Positions 23,582-31,501 of a stretch of DNA of 64,000 nucleotides are shown piece after piece. This stretch comes from Streptomyces sp. CA-210063. Its GTDB lineage: Bacteria; Actinomycetota; Actinomycetes; Streptomycetales; Streptomycetaceae. Location: NCBI RefSeq assembly GCF_024612015.1, contig NZ_CP102512.1, positions 2,604,001-2,668,000 of the forward strand, written 5' to 3'. Every line of letters begins with the position of its first letter. Position 1 is the first letter of the stretch. The notes under the pieces are model-generated. The model saw only the letters and a list, made by a program, of their open reading frames with translations. It had not been told where the DNA came from and did no database searches. The position numbers and the translations under genes were made by a program.

Positions 23582-24719
23582 GGCTCGCCTCCTGGACGAG
23601 GTCGTCGACAGCGGCTGGGGCCGCCCCACGGGGATCCGACCGCTCGAGAACGGTGCCGTGGGCCGAGCGGTGGAGCCGGTCGACGATCTCCTGGACGTGG
23701 ATGGCTTCGGCGGGGGTGACGGGCACCGGGCCGCGGCCGAGGCAGGCGTCGACGAACGCCGCGATCTGCCGCCGATGGGCGAGTTGCTGGTCCCAGGCCT
23801 TGCCGGGCGGGGCCGGCCGGGAGTGGCCCGGCGCGAGCGGGTTCGGGTGGGACGGCGGCAGCGGGGAGATCTCCAGGTCTCCGTTGTCGCCGAGCAGCCG
23901 TACTCGGACGGTCTCCTCGTGGGCCGACCGGGCAGCGTACGAGGTGGTGATGCTCAGGGACATGCCGTCGCGGTGGCGGACGAGGCCGGTGGCCGTGTCC
24001 TCGGCTCGGGAGGTTCCCCGCGCAGGCCGGAAGGCCCGCTTCACGACTTGGGCGGGGTTCTCCTCGGCTCGGCCGACCTCGCCCTCCGGCCGCTGTCCTC
24101 GGCCGAGGGTCCGGTCGTGGGGGACGCGGAGCGTTTCGACGGCCTCGGGAAAGCCGGTGAGCCACATGGCGAGGTCGAGCAGGTGGATGCCGATGTCGGT
24201 GAGGGGGCCGTCACCTCGACCGGCCCGGGGCCGGTCGAATGTGTCGCGGCGGGCCGTCGCGGTGAGTTGGACGTCGTGGATCTCGCCGATCTCGCCCGCG
24301 TCGACGATGCCGCGCGCGGTGCGTGCCTCGGTGAGGTGGCGAAGGTGGAAGCCGAAGGTCAGGACGCGGCGTTCGGCCGCGGCGACGGCGGCCATACGGG
24401 TCACATCGGCGGCGCTGGTGGCGGCGGGCGGCTCGCACAGTACGTGGCAGCCGGCCTGGAGGGCGGTGACCGCGAGCGGGGCGTGCAGGTGGGGCGGGGC
24501 GCAGACGCTGACAAGGTCCACGTCCGTGGTGGCGAGCATCTCCTCCAGGGAGGTGAAGACCTCGCGTACGCCGAACCTGCGAGCCATGGCCCGCGCTCTG
24601 TCGTGGTCGGGGTCGACCACGACGGCCAGGTTCACGCGGGGGTCGGCGGTATGGGCGGCGGCGTGGTCGGCGGCGGCGATACGTCCGCAGCCGACAATGG
24701 CTGCGCGGAGATTCACCAC
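23574..24719 (-). CDS. Gfo/Idh/MocA-family oxidoreductase-like protein
   Basis: 381 residues. The N-terminal Rossmann fold has AIVGCGRIA (7-15) and VCAPPHLHAP. The usual EKP motif, whose Lys helps bind cofactor and catalyse, reads E96-P97-P98 (VLCEPPAATS). The C-terminal domain keeps DIGIHLLDLAMWL (176-188). The GTG start follows GAAGGG; the preceding frame is open but unlike a protein. It is coupled by overlap to the DegT-type gene. The pair recalls RifL-RifK, which act together on a sugar nucleotide in aminohydroxybenzoate synthesis, but both members here have altered catalytic motifs. Confidence 0.83.
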   Translation of the reverse strand: MVNLRAAIVGCGRIAAADHAAAHTADPRVNLAVVVDPDHDRARAMARRFGVREVFTSLEEMLATTDVDLVSVCAPPHLHAPLAVTALQAGCHVLCEPPAATSAADVTRMAAVAAAERRVLTFGFHLRHLTEARTARGIVDAGEIGEIHDVQLTATARRDTFDRPRAGRGDGPLTDIGIHLLDLAMWLTGFPEAVETLRVPHDRTLGRGQRPEGEVGRAEENPAQVVKRAFRPARGTSRAEDTATGLVRHRDGMSLSITTSYAARSAHEETVRVRLLGDNGDLEISPLPPSHPNPLAPGHSRPAPPGKAWDQQLAHRRQIAAFVDACLGRGPVPVTPAEAIHVQEIVDRLHRSAHGTVLERSDPRGAAPAAVDDLVQEASRA

Positions 24720-25071
24720 GGAATACCCTTCAGCGATGCGGCGGCCGGGTGCCCATGGGCCCGTCGGCCGGCCGGGAGGCTGGTCTTTTCTCCCGAATGC
24801 TCGCAACACCGAACCGACAGCGTCCAATAGATTCGTGCATGCCTGGATGGAATGTTTGACGTCGAGTCGGCGGGGGCTGAGAAGAAACCATTCGGCGCCA
24901 TTCGCGCCAGGTGATTTCGCGGGTGAATTCGAGAGCCGATTCGACGGACTGACGCATTCCGGGTTCGCCGCCCGAGATCCCGCTCCGCCAGCCGTCAGGC
25001 GTCAGCCGTCAGCCGTCAGCCGTCAGGCGTCAGGCCTCAGGCGTCAGGCGTCAGCCGTCAGGCGCCAACCG
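24720..25071. other. Intergenic region with heptamer array
   Basis: 352 bp between the LysR stop and the Gfo/Idh/MocA start. The right part is the heptamer array (24992-25075). The left part presumably holds the promoter of the leftward two-gene operon; I could not pick a convincing -35/-10. It is locally more AT-rich around 24830-24960. Confidence 0.6.
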
Positions 25072-25075
25072 TCAG
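24992..25075. repeat. Array of twelve 7-bp repeats
   Basis: Twelve consecutive heptamers (84 bp) are mostly CCGTCAG or GCGTCAG, with single variants GCCTCAG and GCGCCAA. The last unit (25069-25075) contains the stop codon of the leftward LysR gene. Confidence 0.95.
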
Positions 25076-25980
25076 CCTTCGGTCCCGGCCCCCGCGACCG
25101 TCTCCGTGCAGGCCGTGACGAAGTCGGCGACCACTTCGCGGTTGTCGGCCGCGCGCCAGGCCACGGCGACCTCCGTGGGCGTGATCTTGTCGATCGGGCG
25201 GCAGACCACGCCGGGGCGGGGGTAGAAGCGGGCGGTGGAGGCGCCCGTGAGGCAGACCCCGAAGTTGTTGGCGATGGCCTCCATCCACTCGTCTGTGGTG
25301 TTCACCTCCGCGCCGATGATCACGGGATGGCCGTCGCGGTGGTCGAGCGCCAGCCAGAAGTCGCGCCAGACGCCGCTCTCCACGGGCACGGCGACGAACG
25401 GCTCGTCCAGCAGCTGTTCGAAGCGCACCACGTCCTGCCCGGCCAGCGGGTGCCCAGCCGCCATGAGGACCCAGCGGTCCTCCGTCAGCAGCACCTGCGT
25501 ACGGATGCTCGACGGCCCCTGCGGCAGCGGCAGTCGCACCAGGGCCACATCCACGTCGCCCCCCGCCAGCCCGGCGGTGGGGTCGATCCACGGCGCCTGG
25601 GTCATCACGACGCGCCAGTCCGGCCGGATCATGCCGAAGGTGGCGAGGATCCGGGGGGTGAGTTCGCTGGCGGCGTTGGCGATGAAGCCGACCCGCAGCG
25701 TCCGCTCCTCCGTCGCCGCCGCCTCGTGGGCCGCGCCTAGCACGCCCTGCCAGTCCGCCAGGATCCGGCGCACCCCGGGCAGCAGCGCCCGGCCGGCGGC
25801 GGTCAGGGTCACGGAACGGCTGGAGCGCTTCAGCAAGGGCAGCCGGAGGCTCCGCTCCAGCTGCTCGATCTGTTTGGAAAGCGCGGGTTGCGTAATGTGC
25901 AGGCGCTGCGCGGCGCGGGTGAAGTGAAGTTCTTCCGCGACCGCGACGAATGATCGCAGCAAGCGCAGATCCACATCCAT
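25072..25980 (-). CDS. LysR-family transcriptional regulator
   Basis: 302 residues. It has an N-terminal winged helix-turn-helix (LLRSFVAVAEELHFTRAAQ, then ITQPALSKQIEQLE) and a C-terminal periplasmic-binding-protein-like effector domain from about residue 90. Its start faces the MfnB-like operon, which it probably controls in the usual LysR divergent layout. The effector is unknown; a ligand made or used by the neighbouring enzymes would be expected. Its stop codon lies within a 12-unit heptamer array. Confidence 0.92.
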   Translation of the reverse strand: MDVDLRLLRSFVAVAEELHFTRAAQRLHITQPALSKQIEQLERSLRLPLLKRSSRSVTLTAAGRALLPGVRRILADWQGVLGAAHEAAATEERTLRVGFIANAASELTPRILATFGMIRPDWRVVMTQAPWIDPTAGLAGGDVDVALVRLPLPQGPSSIRTQVLLTEDRWVLMAAGHPLAGQDVVRFEQLLDEPFVAVPVESGVWRDFWLALDHRDGHPVIIGAEVNTTDEWMEAIANNFGVCLTGASTARFYPRPGVVCRPIDKITPTEVAVAWRAADNREVVADFVTACTETVAGAGTEG

Positions 25981-25992
25981 GCCCAGAGGTTA

Positions 25993-26055
25993 TCAACGAA
26001 TCTATTGGACACGGCGCGCCCCGTACTGCGACATTCGAATGGCCGTCAGGACGGC
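25993..26055. promoter_or_regulatory. Candidate LysR-type binding sites
   Basis: The divergent region holds a T-N11-A-like dyad (CAACGAATCTATTG, about 25994-26007) and a perfect dyad GCCGTC-AG-GACGGC (26042-26055) flanked by GAATG words. Both are plausible operators of the LysR regulator; this is inference from position and symmetry. Confidence 0.4.
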
Positions 26056-26142
26056 GAATGAACCGGTCGCCGCGCCGCACGGCGCATGGGCCGGAAATGG
26101 CAAATCAGTGCGAGTCCGCGCGATCCGATACCGGGGTTTCTC

Positions 26143-27507
26143 ATGACCGATGACCGGGCGATGAACCGCAAACTGCTCGTCAGTGTCTTCAATCCGCAAG
26201 AGGCCCGCGAGGCCGTACTCGGGGGCGGCAGAATCATCGACAGCGAGGATCCGCGCAGCGCCCTCGGCAACATCAAACCGCAGCAGATCATGGCGATCAG
26301 CGACGCGGTCCTGGGCTTCCGGCGCGATCTCGAGGTCCAGCTGTCCACCAACATCGGCGAGGACCAGCTGCTCTTCGACCGTTCCGGGACCGGGGCGGCG
26401 ATCCAGAAGTCCGCGTACGAGATCGCCGGCAAGGCCTCCCAGGCCGCGCTCGGGGTGGCGGTGTCCATGGGGACCCGGGTGCACCCCTGCGGCATCGTGA
26501 AGGTGGGCCTCGACGGCATGGAGACCGGCCTGCTCACGGATGTGCTGGGCGAGTGCGTGCAGACCCTGCGGCGCACCGAGGGTTTCTCGCACACCCAGGT
26601 GATGTCCGTGCTGTTTGCCCAGGACCTCGATCTGTGGGAGGAGCGCCGCTCGGTGCCCGCGATCCGCCGGGCCCTGGTGAGCCTGCGCGAGTTCCACCCC
26701 TGCGAGCCCGAGGCGGAGCACGGATTCGACCTCACCGGGTATGCGGCCGGGACACTGCGGGACGAGAACGGGAACGTCCTGTTCACCGACCGGGGCCAGG
26801 TGGACCTGGAGTCGCTGATCGACCACGGGGTCCTCCCCGAGGGCACCCGGCACACCACCGTCGCCCTCAACGAGCTGTTCCCGCACGCCCGTTACGGCAT
26901 CACCGGGGACCGCACCGCCCGCCGCACCGACCGCGAGGCGATCGCCCGCATGGTCGACGCGACCGTCCGGGCCGGCGCGGGGGCGATGATGCTCGACACC
27001 AGCGTCCTGTTGAAGGTCGCCCGGGTCGGACTCGTCGCCACCGAACGCAGCCCCGGCATGACCGACTTCAACTCCCTGGACGTCGACGAGACGACCGGCC
27101 TGAAGCGACGGGGCATCCTCGGCCTCGACGACATCCGCTTCTTCGTCGACTACTGCCACCACCGCGGCATCGAGGCCAACCTCGCCGGCTCCGTCACCAG
27201 CTGTCAGGCCCAGCAGCTCTGGCGGCTCGTCCCGGAGGTCGACCAGATCTCCACCCGGGGCGCCGCCTCGGCCGTGGCCCAGGACCCCTACCGCTGCGAG
27301 GGCGAGGGCGAGGACTCCCGGCGTGACCGGGTGATCGTCCGGAGCCTGGTCCGCGGACTGGTCCCGCCGGAGCAGGGCGGCTACCTGTGGCTGCCGCAGG
27401 AGATGAAGCCGCGCGCCGGGGAGGCCGTGCGCGAAGTGCTGGACCGCTTCCCCGGGCTCAGCGGGCACTGGGCGGACCGGTACGGCCGGCTGACGCCGTT
27501 CGGCTGA
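26143..27507 (+). CDS. MfnB-like protein (4-HFC-P synthase family), catalytic lysines altered
   Basis: 454 residues, about twice the length of archaeal MfnB. It resembles the enzyme that makes the furan phosphate of methanofuran: LLVSVFNPQEAREAV, IIDSEDP (31-37), IVKVGLDG (118-125), MLDTSV (283-288), and ANLAGS followed by STRGAASA. MfnB has a DVKNP Lys and another Lys four residues after the MLD Asp. Here these are Glu35 and Leu289; Lys120 and Asp285 are kept. It is the first gene of a three-gene operon divergent from LysR. Start ATG 26143 is uncertain (26086 and 26161 also possible). It may have a different reaction or none. Confidence 0.7.
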   Translation: MTDDRAMNRKLLVSVFNPQEAREAVLGGGRIIDSEDPRSALGNIKPQQIMAISDAVLGFRRDLEVQLSTNIGEDQLLFDRSGTGAAIQKSAYEIAGKASQAALGVAVSMGTRVHPCGIVKVGLDGMETGLLTDVLGECVQTLRRTEGFSHTQVMSVLFAQDLDLWEERRSVPAIRRALVSLREFHPCEPEAEHGFDLTGYAAGTLRDENGNVLFTDRGQVDLESLIDHGVLPEGTRHTTVALNELFPHARYGITGDRTARRTDREAIARMVDATVRAGAGAMMLDTSVLLKVARVGLVATERSPGMTDFNSLDVDETTGLKRRGILGLDDIRFFVDYCHHRGIEANLAGSVTSCQAQQLWRLVPEVDQISTRGAASAVAQDPYRCEGEGEDSRRDRVIVRSLVRGLVPPEQGGYLWLPQEMKPRAGEAVREVLDRFPGLSGHWADRYGRLTPFG

Positions 27508-27552
27508 CGGACAGCGGACGACCGACAAGAGCTGACAAGGAGCGTGACCCCC

Positions 27553-28467
27553 ATGTCCGATCTGATCCCGCCCACCGCCCCCGGCCCCCGCCTGCCCGTG
27601 TTGCCCGCCGGGCGGACCGAGGCCCGGGTTCGGACCGAGTTCGACAGATCGATCCGGGACTGGGGCATCCCCAGCAACCTGTTCCGGACGATGGCGTGGC
27701 TGCCCGGCCTCGCACTCACCGAGGTCGAGTACGCCAACTCGTTCATCTTCGACGCCCCGCGGTACGCGCCCGCACCCCGGCCTCCCGGAGACCCGGCCGG
27801 GGAGAGCGTCCTGTTCCCGCAGGGCGGCTTCGTGGACCGGGTGACCAAGGAGCTGGTCATCAACCTGGTGAGCCTGCTCAACCGCAGCCGGTACTCCCTC
27901 ACCCACCACAGCTACATCGGCTTCGGCGTACTGAGCACCCAGCTGCCCCACGAGGACCCGGCGCAGCGGACGGCGCGCGCCGAGGAGATGCTGCTGCGGC
28001 TGGTGGACTCGGCGGGGCACCCCGACTGGGAGGACCGGACGTTCACCTGGGAGGGGATCAGCGAGCCCCTGTACACCGTGCCGCAGCAGCACTGTCTGCG
28101 GCTGGCGGAGGCGATCCAGCGGGACCCGCACTCGGTCACCGACCGACAGTTCGCCGATCTGCGCGAGGTCCTGCGGGGTGTGGCCGCGGAGAACATCGCG
28201 AAGGGGCCGCTGGCCGAGGTGCCGGGCACCGGCACGGAGGCCTATCTGGAGGCCTGGGTCAACGCGATGACCGTCGAACTGACCTGGTGCATCGTGCACT
28301 TCGACGGCCTGCTCAACTCCTGGTTCACCGTGCTGCGCGTGATGGACGAGACGGGCGCCGAGGATGAGCTGGGCGTGGACTTCGTCGCCGTGTACAACGC
28401 GGAGGTCCCGGACCGGATCAAGGTACGCAACAACAACCTGCTCGGCCCGACGGGCTGGGGAAGTTGA
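27553..28467 (+). CDS. Unknown protein with AhpD/CMD-like segment lacking cysteines
   Basis: 304 residues. The segment KELVINLVSLLNRSRYSLTH (99-118) aligns by eye with the E-x(n)-CxxC-xxH core of AhpD/carboxymuconolactone-decarboxylase proteins, but both Cys positions are Ser (112 and 115). A second helical region (TVELTWCIVHFDGLLNSWF) resembles another part of such folds. Function unknown. ATG at 27553 follows AAGGAG (27537-27542). It is 45 bp after the MfnB-like gene and just upstream of the next, so it is an operon member. Confidence 0.6.
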   Translation: MSDLIPPTAPGPRLPVLPAGRTEARVRTEFDRSIRDWGIPSNLFRTMAWLPGLALTEVEYANSFIFDAPRYAPAPRPPGDPAGESVLFPQGGFVDRVTKELVINLVSLLNRSRYSLTHHSYIGFGVLSTQLPHEDPAQRTARAEEMLLRLVDSAGHPDWEDRTFTWEGISEPLYTVPQQHCLRLAEAIQRDPHSVTDRQFADLREVLRGVAAENIAKGPLAEVPGTGTEAYLEAWVNAMTVELTWCIVHFDGLLNSWFTVLRVMDETGAEDELGVDFVAVYNAEVPDRIKVRNNNLLGPTGWGS

Positions 28468-28478
28468 GGACGGACACC

Positions 28479-29612
28479 ATGCCCGAGAACCCGACCCTGA
28501 CCACCACCGAGGCGCCGCCCATCGCCGGACCGGCCGCCGACGCCCCGCCCACCACCGGACCGGCCGCCGTGGCCGCCTCCGTCGCTGGAGCGCCCGCCGC
28601 GAGTCCGACCGCCGCGGCCCGGGCAGCGGCCCGGTCGACCGCCGCGGTCGTACCCACCGAGACCGGTTTCCCGGTCCCCGGCGGCCCGGCCATCCGCTTC
28701 GAGTGGCACACGGGCGACTGGTTCGACGTCTTCGAGAAGCATGTCGCCCTCATCCAGTCGGACATCGCCCGCGCCCAGGCCGAGGACCGTGTCGTCGTCT
28801 ATCTGAGCTGCCCGATCAGCTCGCGGGGCGGCGGTCACTTCCGGACCAACACCGAGATCGCGAACTTCGTGGCCCGCCGGCTGGCGTCCGAGTGGGGCGA
28901 GCGGTTCTTCGTCGTCAATCCGGCCGCGTATCAGCTGGAGTCGAAGGAGGGCACCGGCCTGGTCACGCGGCACATCGTCGAACTCGCCCGGGAGACCGGC
29001 CGGCCGCTGAGTCTGGAGAGGCTCATGGAGACCGCGCGGCCGACCGGCGGGGACTACATGCGCATGTGGACCCGGGTCCTGGCCGAGGACCACTACCTCA
29101 CGGACCCGCCCGGCCCGCCCGGTCGGCCTTCGCGCCAGAAGCTCCAGCTCGGCGGGCTCTTCGACGCGTTCTACTTCCTCGGCCCCGACGACGTGCACGG
29201 CTTCTTCCGCGCGGACTCGGGCGGCGGCGGTGCGCTGGTGGCGGCGGTGGAGGCGTACTTCGCCCGCAAGTACGCCATCGACCCCGACTTCTGGACCGAT
29301 TTCGGCACCGTCCCCGGCCCGGAGGGCACCCGCCGTCCGCTGGATCTCACCGACCGGGACGACGCGCAGGTGTGGGAGGCCCGGCGCAAGGAGTTCGTCC
29401 GCTTCTACACCGTGCGGGCGGGCGGCTCGTACAGCCTCGGCTGCCACGACGAGTGGAACATCCTCGTCCGGCTCAACAGGGCGCGCGCCGAGCACCCCGC
29501 CTACGGCCCCGGTGAACTGATCGCCGCCTACTACGGCGGACGCGCCCGCTCGATGGCCGAGAGCGAGCTGGAGACCTCCCCCGGTTACGAGGTCAAGGAG
29601 AAGACCGCGTAG
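28479..29612 (+). CDS. Unknown protein, possible nucleoside 2-deoxyribosyltransferase-like core
   Basis: 377 residues. The first 60 are Ala/Pro/Thr-rich and probably disordered. The core begins with FEWHTGDWFDVFEKH. The stretch VVVYLSCPISSRGGG, followed by an Asn-containing helix and FFVVNPAAY, resembles the start of the nucleoside deoxyribosyltransferase/DUF4406 Rossmann-like fold. I do not recognise the C-terminal part (YTVRAGGSYSLGCHDEWN). ATG at 28479 follows GAGGAC, 11 bases after the previous stop. It is the last gene of the three-gene operon, and two strong hairpins follow. Confidence 0.6.
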   Translation: MPENPTLTTTEAPPIAGPAADAPPTTGPAAVAASVAGAPAASPTAAARAAARSTAAVVPTETGFPVPGGPAIRFEWHTGDWFDVFEKHVALIQSDIARAQAEDRVVVYLSCPISSRGGGHFRTNTEIANFVARRLASEWGERFFVVNPAAYQLESKEGTGLVTRHIVELARETGRPLSLERLMETARPTGGDYMRMWTRVLAEDHYLTDPPGPPGRPSRQKLQLGGLFDAFYFLGPDDVHGFFRADSGGGGALVAAVEAYFARKYAIDPDFWTDFGTVPGPEGTRRPLDLTDRDDAQVWEARRKEFVRFYTVRAGGSYSLGCHDEWNILVRLNRARAEHPAYGPGELIAAYYGGRARSMAESELETSPGYEVKEKTA

Positions 29613-29632
29613 CGCGGGGGACGGACGGGGGG

Positions 29633-29668
29633 TGTGCGGGGGCACCAAGCGGCCGGTGCCCCCGCACA
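29633..29668 (+). terminator. Terminator hairpin 1 of the MfnB-like operon
   Basis: Perfect 14-bp arms (29633-29646 and 29655-29668) with an 8-nt loop, 20 bp after the last stop codon. Confidence 0.85.
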
Positions 29669-29671
29669 TAC

Positions 29672-29708
29672 CGAAGGCCCGCCCCTCGGCGGAGGGGGCG
29701 GGCCTTCG
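29672..29708. terminator. Terminator hairpin 2
   Basis: Arms CGAAGGCCCGCCCCTC and its complement with one bulged base, and a loop of about 4 nt. It immediately follows hairpin 1 and precedes the 31/28-bp repeat array. Confidence 0.8.
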
Positions 29709-29709
29709 G

Positions 29710-29827
29710 GACGTCCGGGCGAACCAGCAACTGACCGTCAGACGTCCGGGCGGATCAGCCGGCCGTCAGACGTCCGGGCGAATCAGCAGCCGACCGTCAG
29801 ACGTCCAGGCGGATCAGCCGACCGTCA
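29710..29827. repeat. Alternating 31/28-bp tandem repeat array
   Basis: Four units: 29710-29740 (31 bp), 29741-29768 (28 bp), 29769-29799 (31 bp), 29800-29827 (28 bp). Each begins GACGTCC and ends CCGTCA. Long and short units alternate, so the true period is 59 bp. The final CCGTCA overlaps the stop codon of leftward hflX. Confidence 0.93.
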
Positions 29828-31321
29828 GGCCGTCGCCGCCGGGACGTACGGTGCCAGGTCCGCGGCCAGTTCCTCGTGCACCCGGGCCTTGAGCAGGGTG
29901 CCCTCCGGGGTGTGCTCCTCGGAGATCACCTCGCCCTCGGTGTGGGCGCGGGCGACGAGCTTGCCGTGGGTGTACGGCACGAGGGCCTCGATCTCGACCG
30001 AGGGTCGCGGCAGTTCGTTGTCGATCAGCGCGAGCAGTTCCTCGATGCCCTGGCCGGTGCGGGCCGAGACCGCGATGGAGCGCGTCTCGATCCGCAGCAG
30101 CCGCTGGAGCACCAGCGGGTCGGCCGCGTCCGCCTTGTTGATCACCACGATCTCGGGCACGTTGGTCGCGCCCACGTCACGGATGACCTCGCGCACGGCG
30201 GCCAGCTGCTCCTCCGGCGCCGGGTGCGAACCGTCCACCACGTGCACGATCAGGTCGGAGTCGCCGACCTCCTCCATCGTGGAACGGAACGCCTCGACGA
30301 GGTGGTGCGGCAGATGGCGTACGAAGCCGACGGTGTCCGCCAGCGTGTACAGCCGCCCGCTCGGGGTCTCGGCCCGGCGCACGGTCGGGTCGAGGGTCGC
30401 GAACAGCGCGTTCTCGACCAGGACGCCCGCGCCGGTGAGGCGGTTGAGCAGCGAGGACTTGCCGGCGTTGGTGTACCCGGCGATGGCGACCGAAGGCACC
30501 TTGTTCCTGCGGCGCTCCTGACGCTTGATCTCGCGGCCGGTCTTCATCTCCGCGATCTCCCGGCGCATCTTCGCCATCTTCTCGCGGATCCGACGACGGT
30601 CCGTCTCGATCTTGGTCTCACCGGGACCACGGGTGGCGAGGCCGCCGCCCTTGCCGCCGCCCATCTGCCGGGAGAGCGACTGACCCCAGCCTCGCAGTCG
30701 CGGCAGCATGTACTGCATCTGCGCGAGCGCGACCTGGGCCTTGCCCTCTCGGGACTTGGCGTGCTGGGCGAAGATGTCGAGGATCAGGGCCGTACGGTCG
30801 ATGACCTTGACCTTGACGACGTCTTCGAGGTGGATGAGCTGGCCCGGGCTCAGCTCACCGTCGCAGATGACGGTGTCCGCGCCCGCGTCGAGGACGATGT
30901 CCCGCAGCTCGTTGGCCTTGCCGGAGCCGATGTAGGTGGCCGCGTCCGGCTTGTCGCGGCGCTGGAACACCGCGTCGAGCACGAGCGCGCCAGCGGTCTC
31001 CGCGAGGGCGGCCAGCTCGGCCAGCGAGTTCTCCGCGTCCCGCGCGGTTCCCGTGGTCCAGACACCGACGAGTACGACGCGCTCCAGGCGGAGCTGGCGG
31101 TACTCGACCTCGGTGACGTCCTCGAGCTCGGTGGAGAGGCCCGCGACACGGCGCAGAGCCGCGCGCTCGGAGCGGTCGAACTGGTCGCCGTCCCGCTCTC
31201 CGTCGATCTCGAAGCTCCAGGCGACGTCCTCTTCCATCAGGGCATCGGCCCGAAGACCTTCGGGGTTGTTCTGCGCGAAGGCGCTCTGTGCGGCCTGGGA
31301 AGGGGAAGAAGAGGAGGTCAT
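29825..31321 (-). CDS. hflX: GTPase HflX
   Basis: 498 residues. The N-terminal HflX domain ends in the Gly-rich GGGKGGGLATRGPGETK linker. The G domain follows with G1 GYTNAGKSS, G3 DTVGF and G4 NKAD, and then a C-terminal domain. HflX binds the 50S subunit and rescues or splits stalled ribosomes, often under heat or antibiotic stress. The ATG at 31321 follows AAGGA. The N-terminal 40 residues are a Gln/Ser/Asn-rich extension. The stop codon is the first element of a tandem repeat array extending downstream. Confidence 0.95.
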   Translation of the reverse strand: MTSSSSPSQAAQSAFAQNNPEGLRADALMEEDVAWSFEIDGERDGDQFDRSERAALRRVAGLSTELEDVTEVEYRQLRLERVVLVGVWTTGTARDAENSLAELAALAETAGALVLDAVFQRRDKPDAATYIGSGKANELRDIVLDAGADTVICDGELSPGQLIHLEDVVKVKVIDRTALILDIFAQHAKSREGKAQVALAQMQYMLPRLRGWGQSLSRQMGGGKGGGLATRGPGETKIETDRRRIREKMAKMRREIAEMKTGREIKRQERRRNKVPSVAIAGYTNAGKSSLLNRLTGAGVLVENALFATLDPTVRRAETPSGRLYTLADTVGFVRHLPHHLVEAFRSTMEEVGDSDLIVHVVDGSHPAPEEQLAAVREVIRDVGATNVPEIVVINKADAADPLVLQRLLRIETRSIAVSARTGQGIEELLALIDNELPRPSVEIEALVPYTHGKLVARAHTEGEVISEEHTPEGTLLKARVHEELAADLAPYVPAATA

Positions 31322-31501
31322 TGGGTCCTTACGTCGATGGGGATACCGATGGGGTGACGGATCACGACCCGTCACTGGCGACAACGCCCGGGGCACCCGG
31401 GAGATTCCCGCCGCCGACTCGAAGATGGTCGCACGGCACGCCCCGTCTCGTCACCCGGGTTATTCCCGCCCGCACGGGGGCCACGCCCGGGTGGATGGCG
31501 C

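Noticed and set aside
24992..25075. Heptamer array and the 31/28-bp array as possible CRISPR
   Set aside because: No unique spacers: the units are contiguous or alternate in a simple way, and no cas genes are near.
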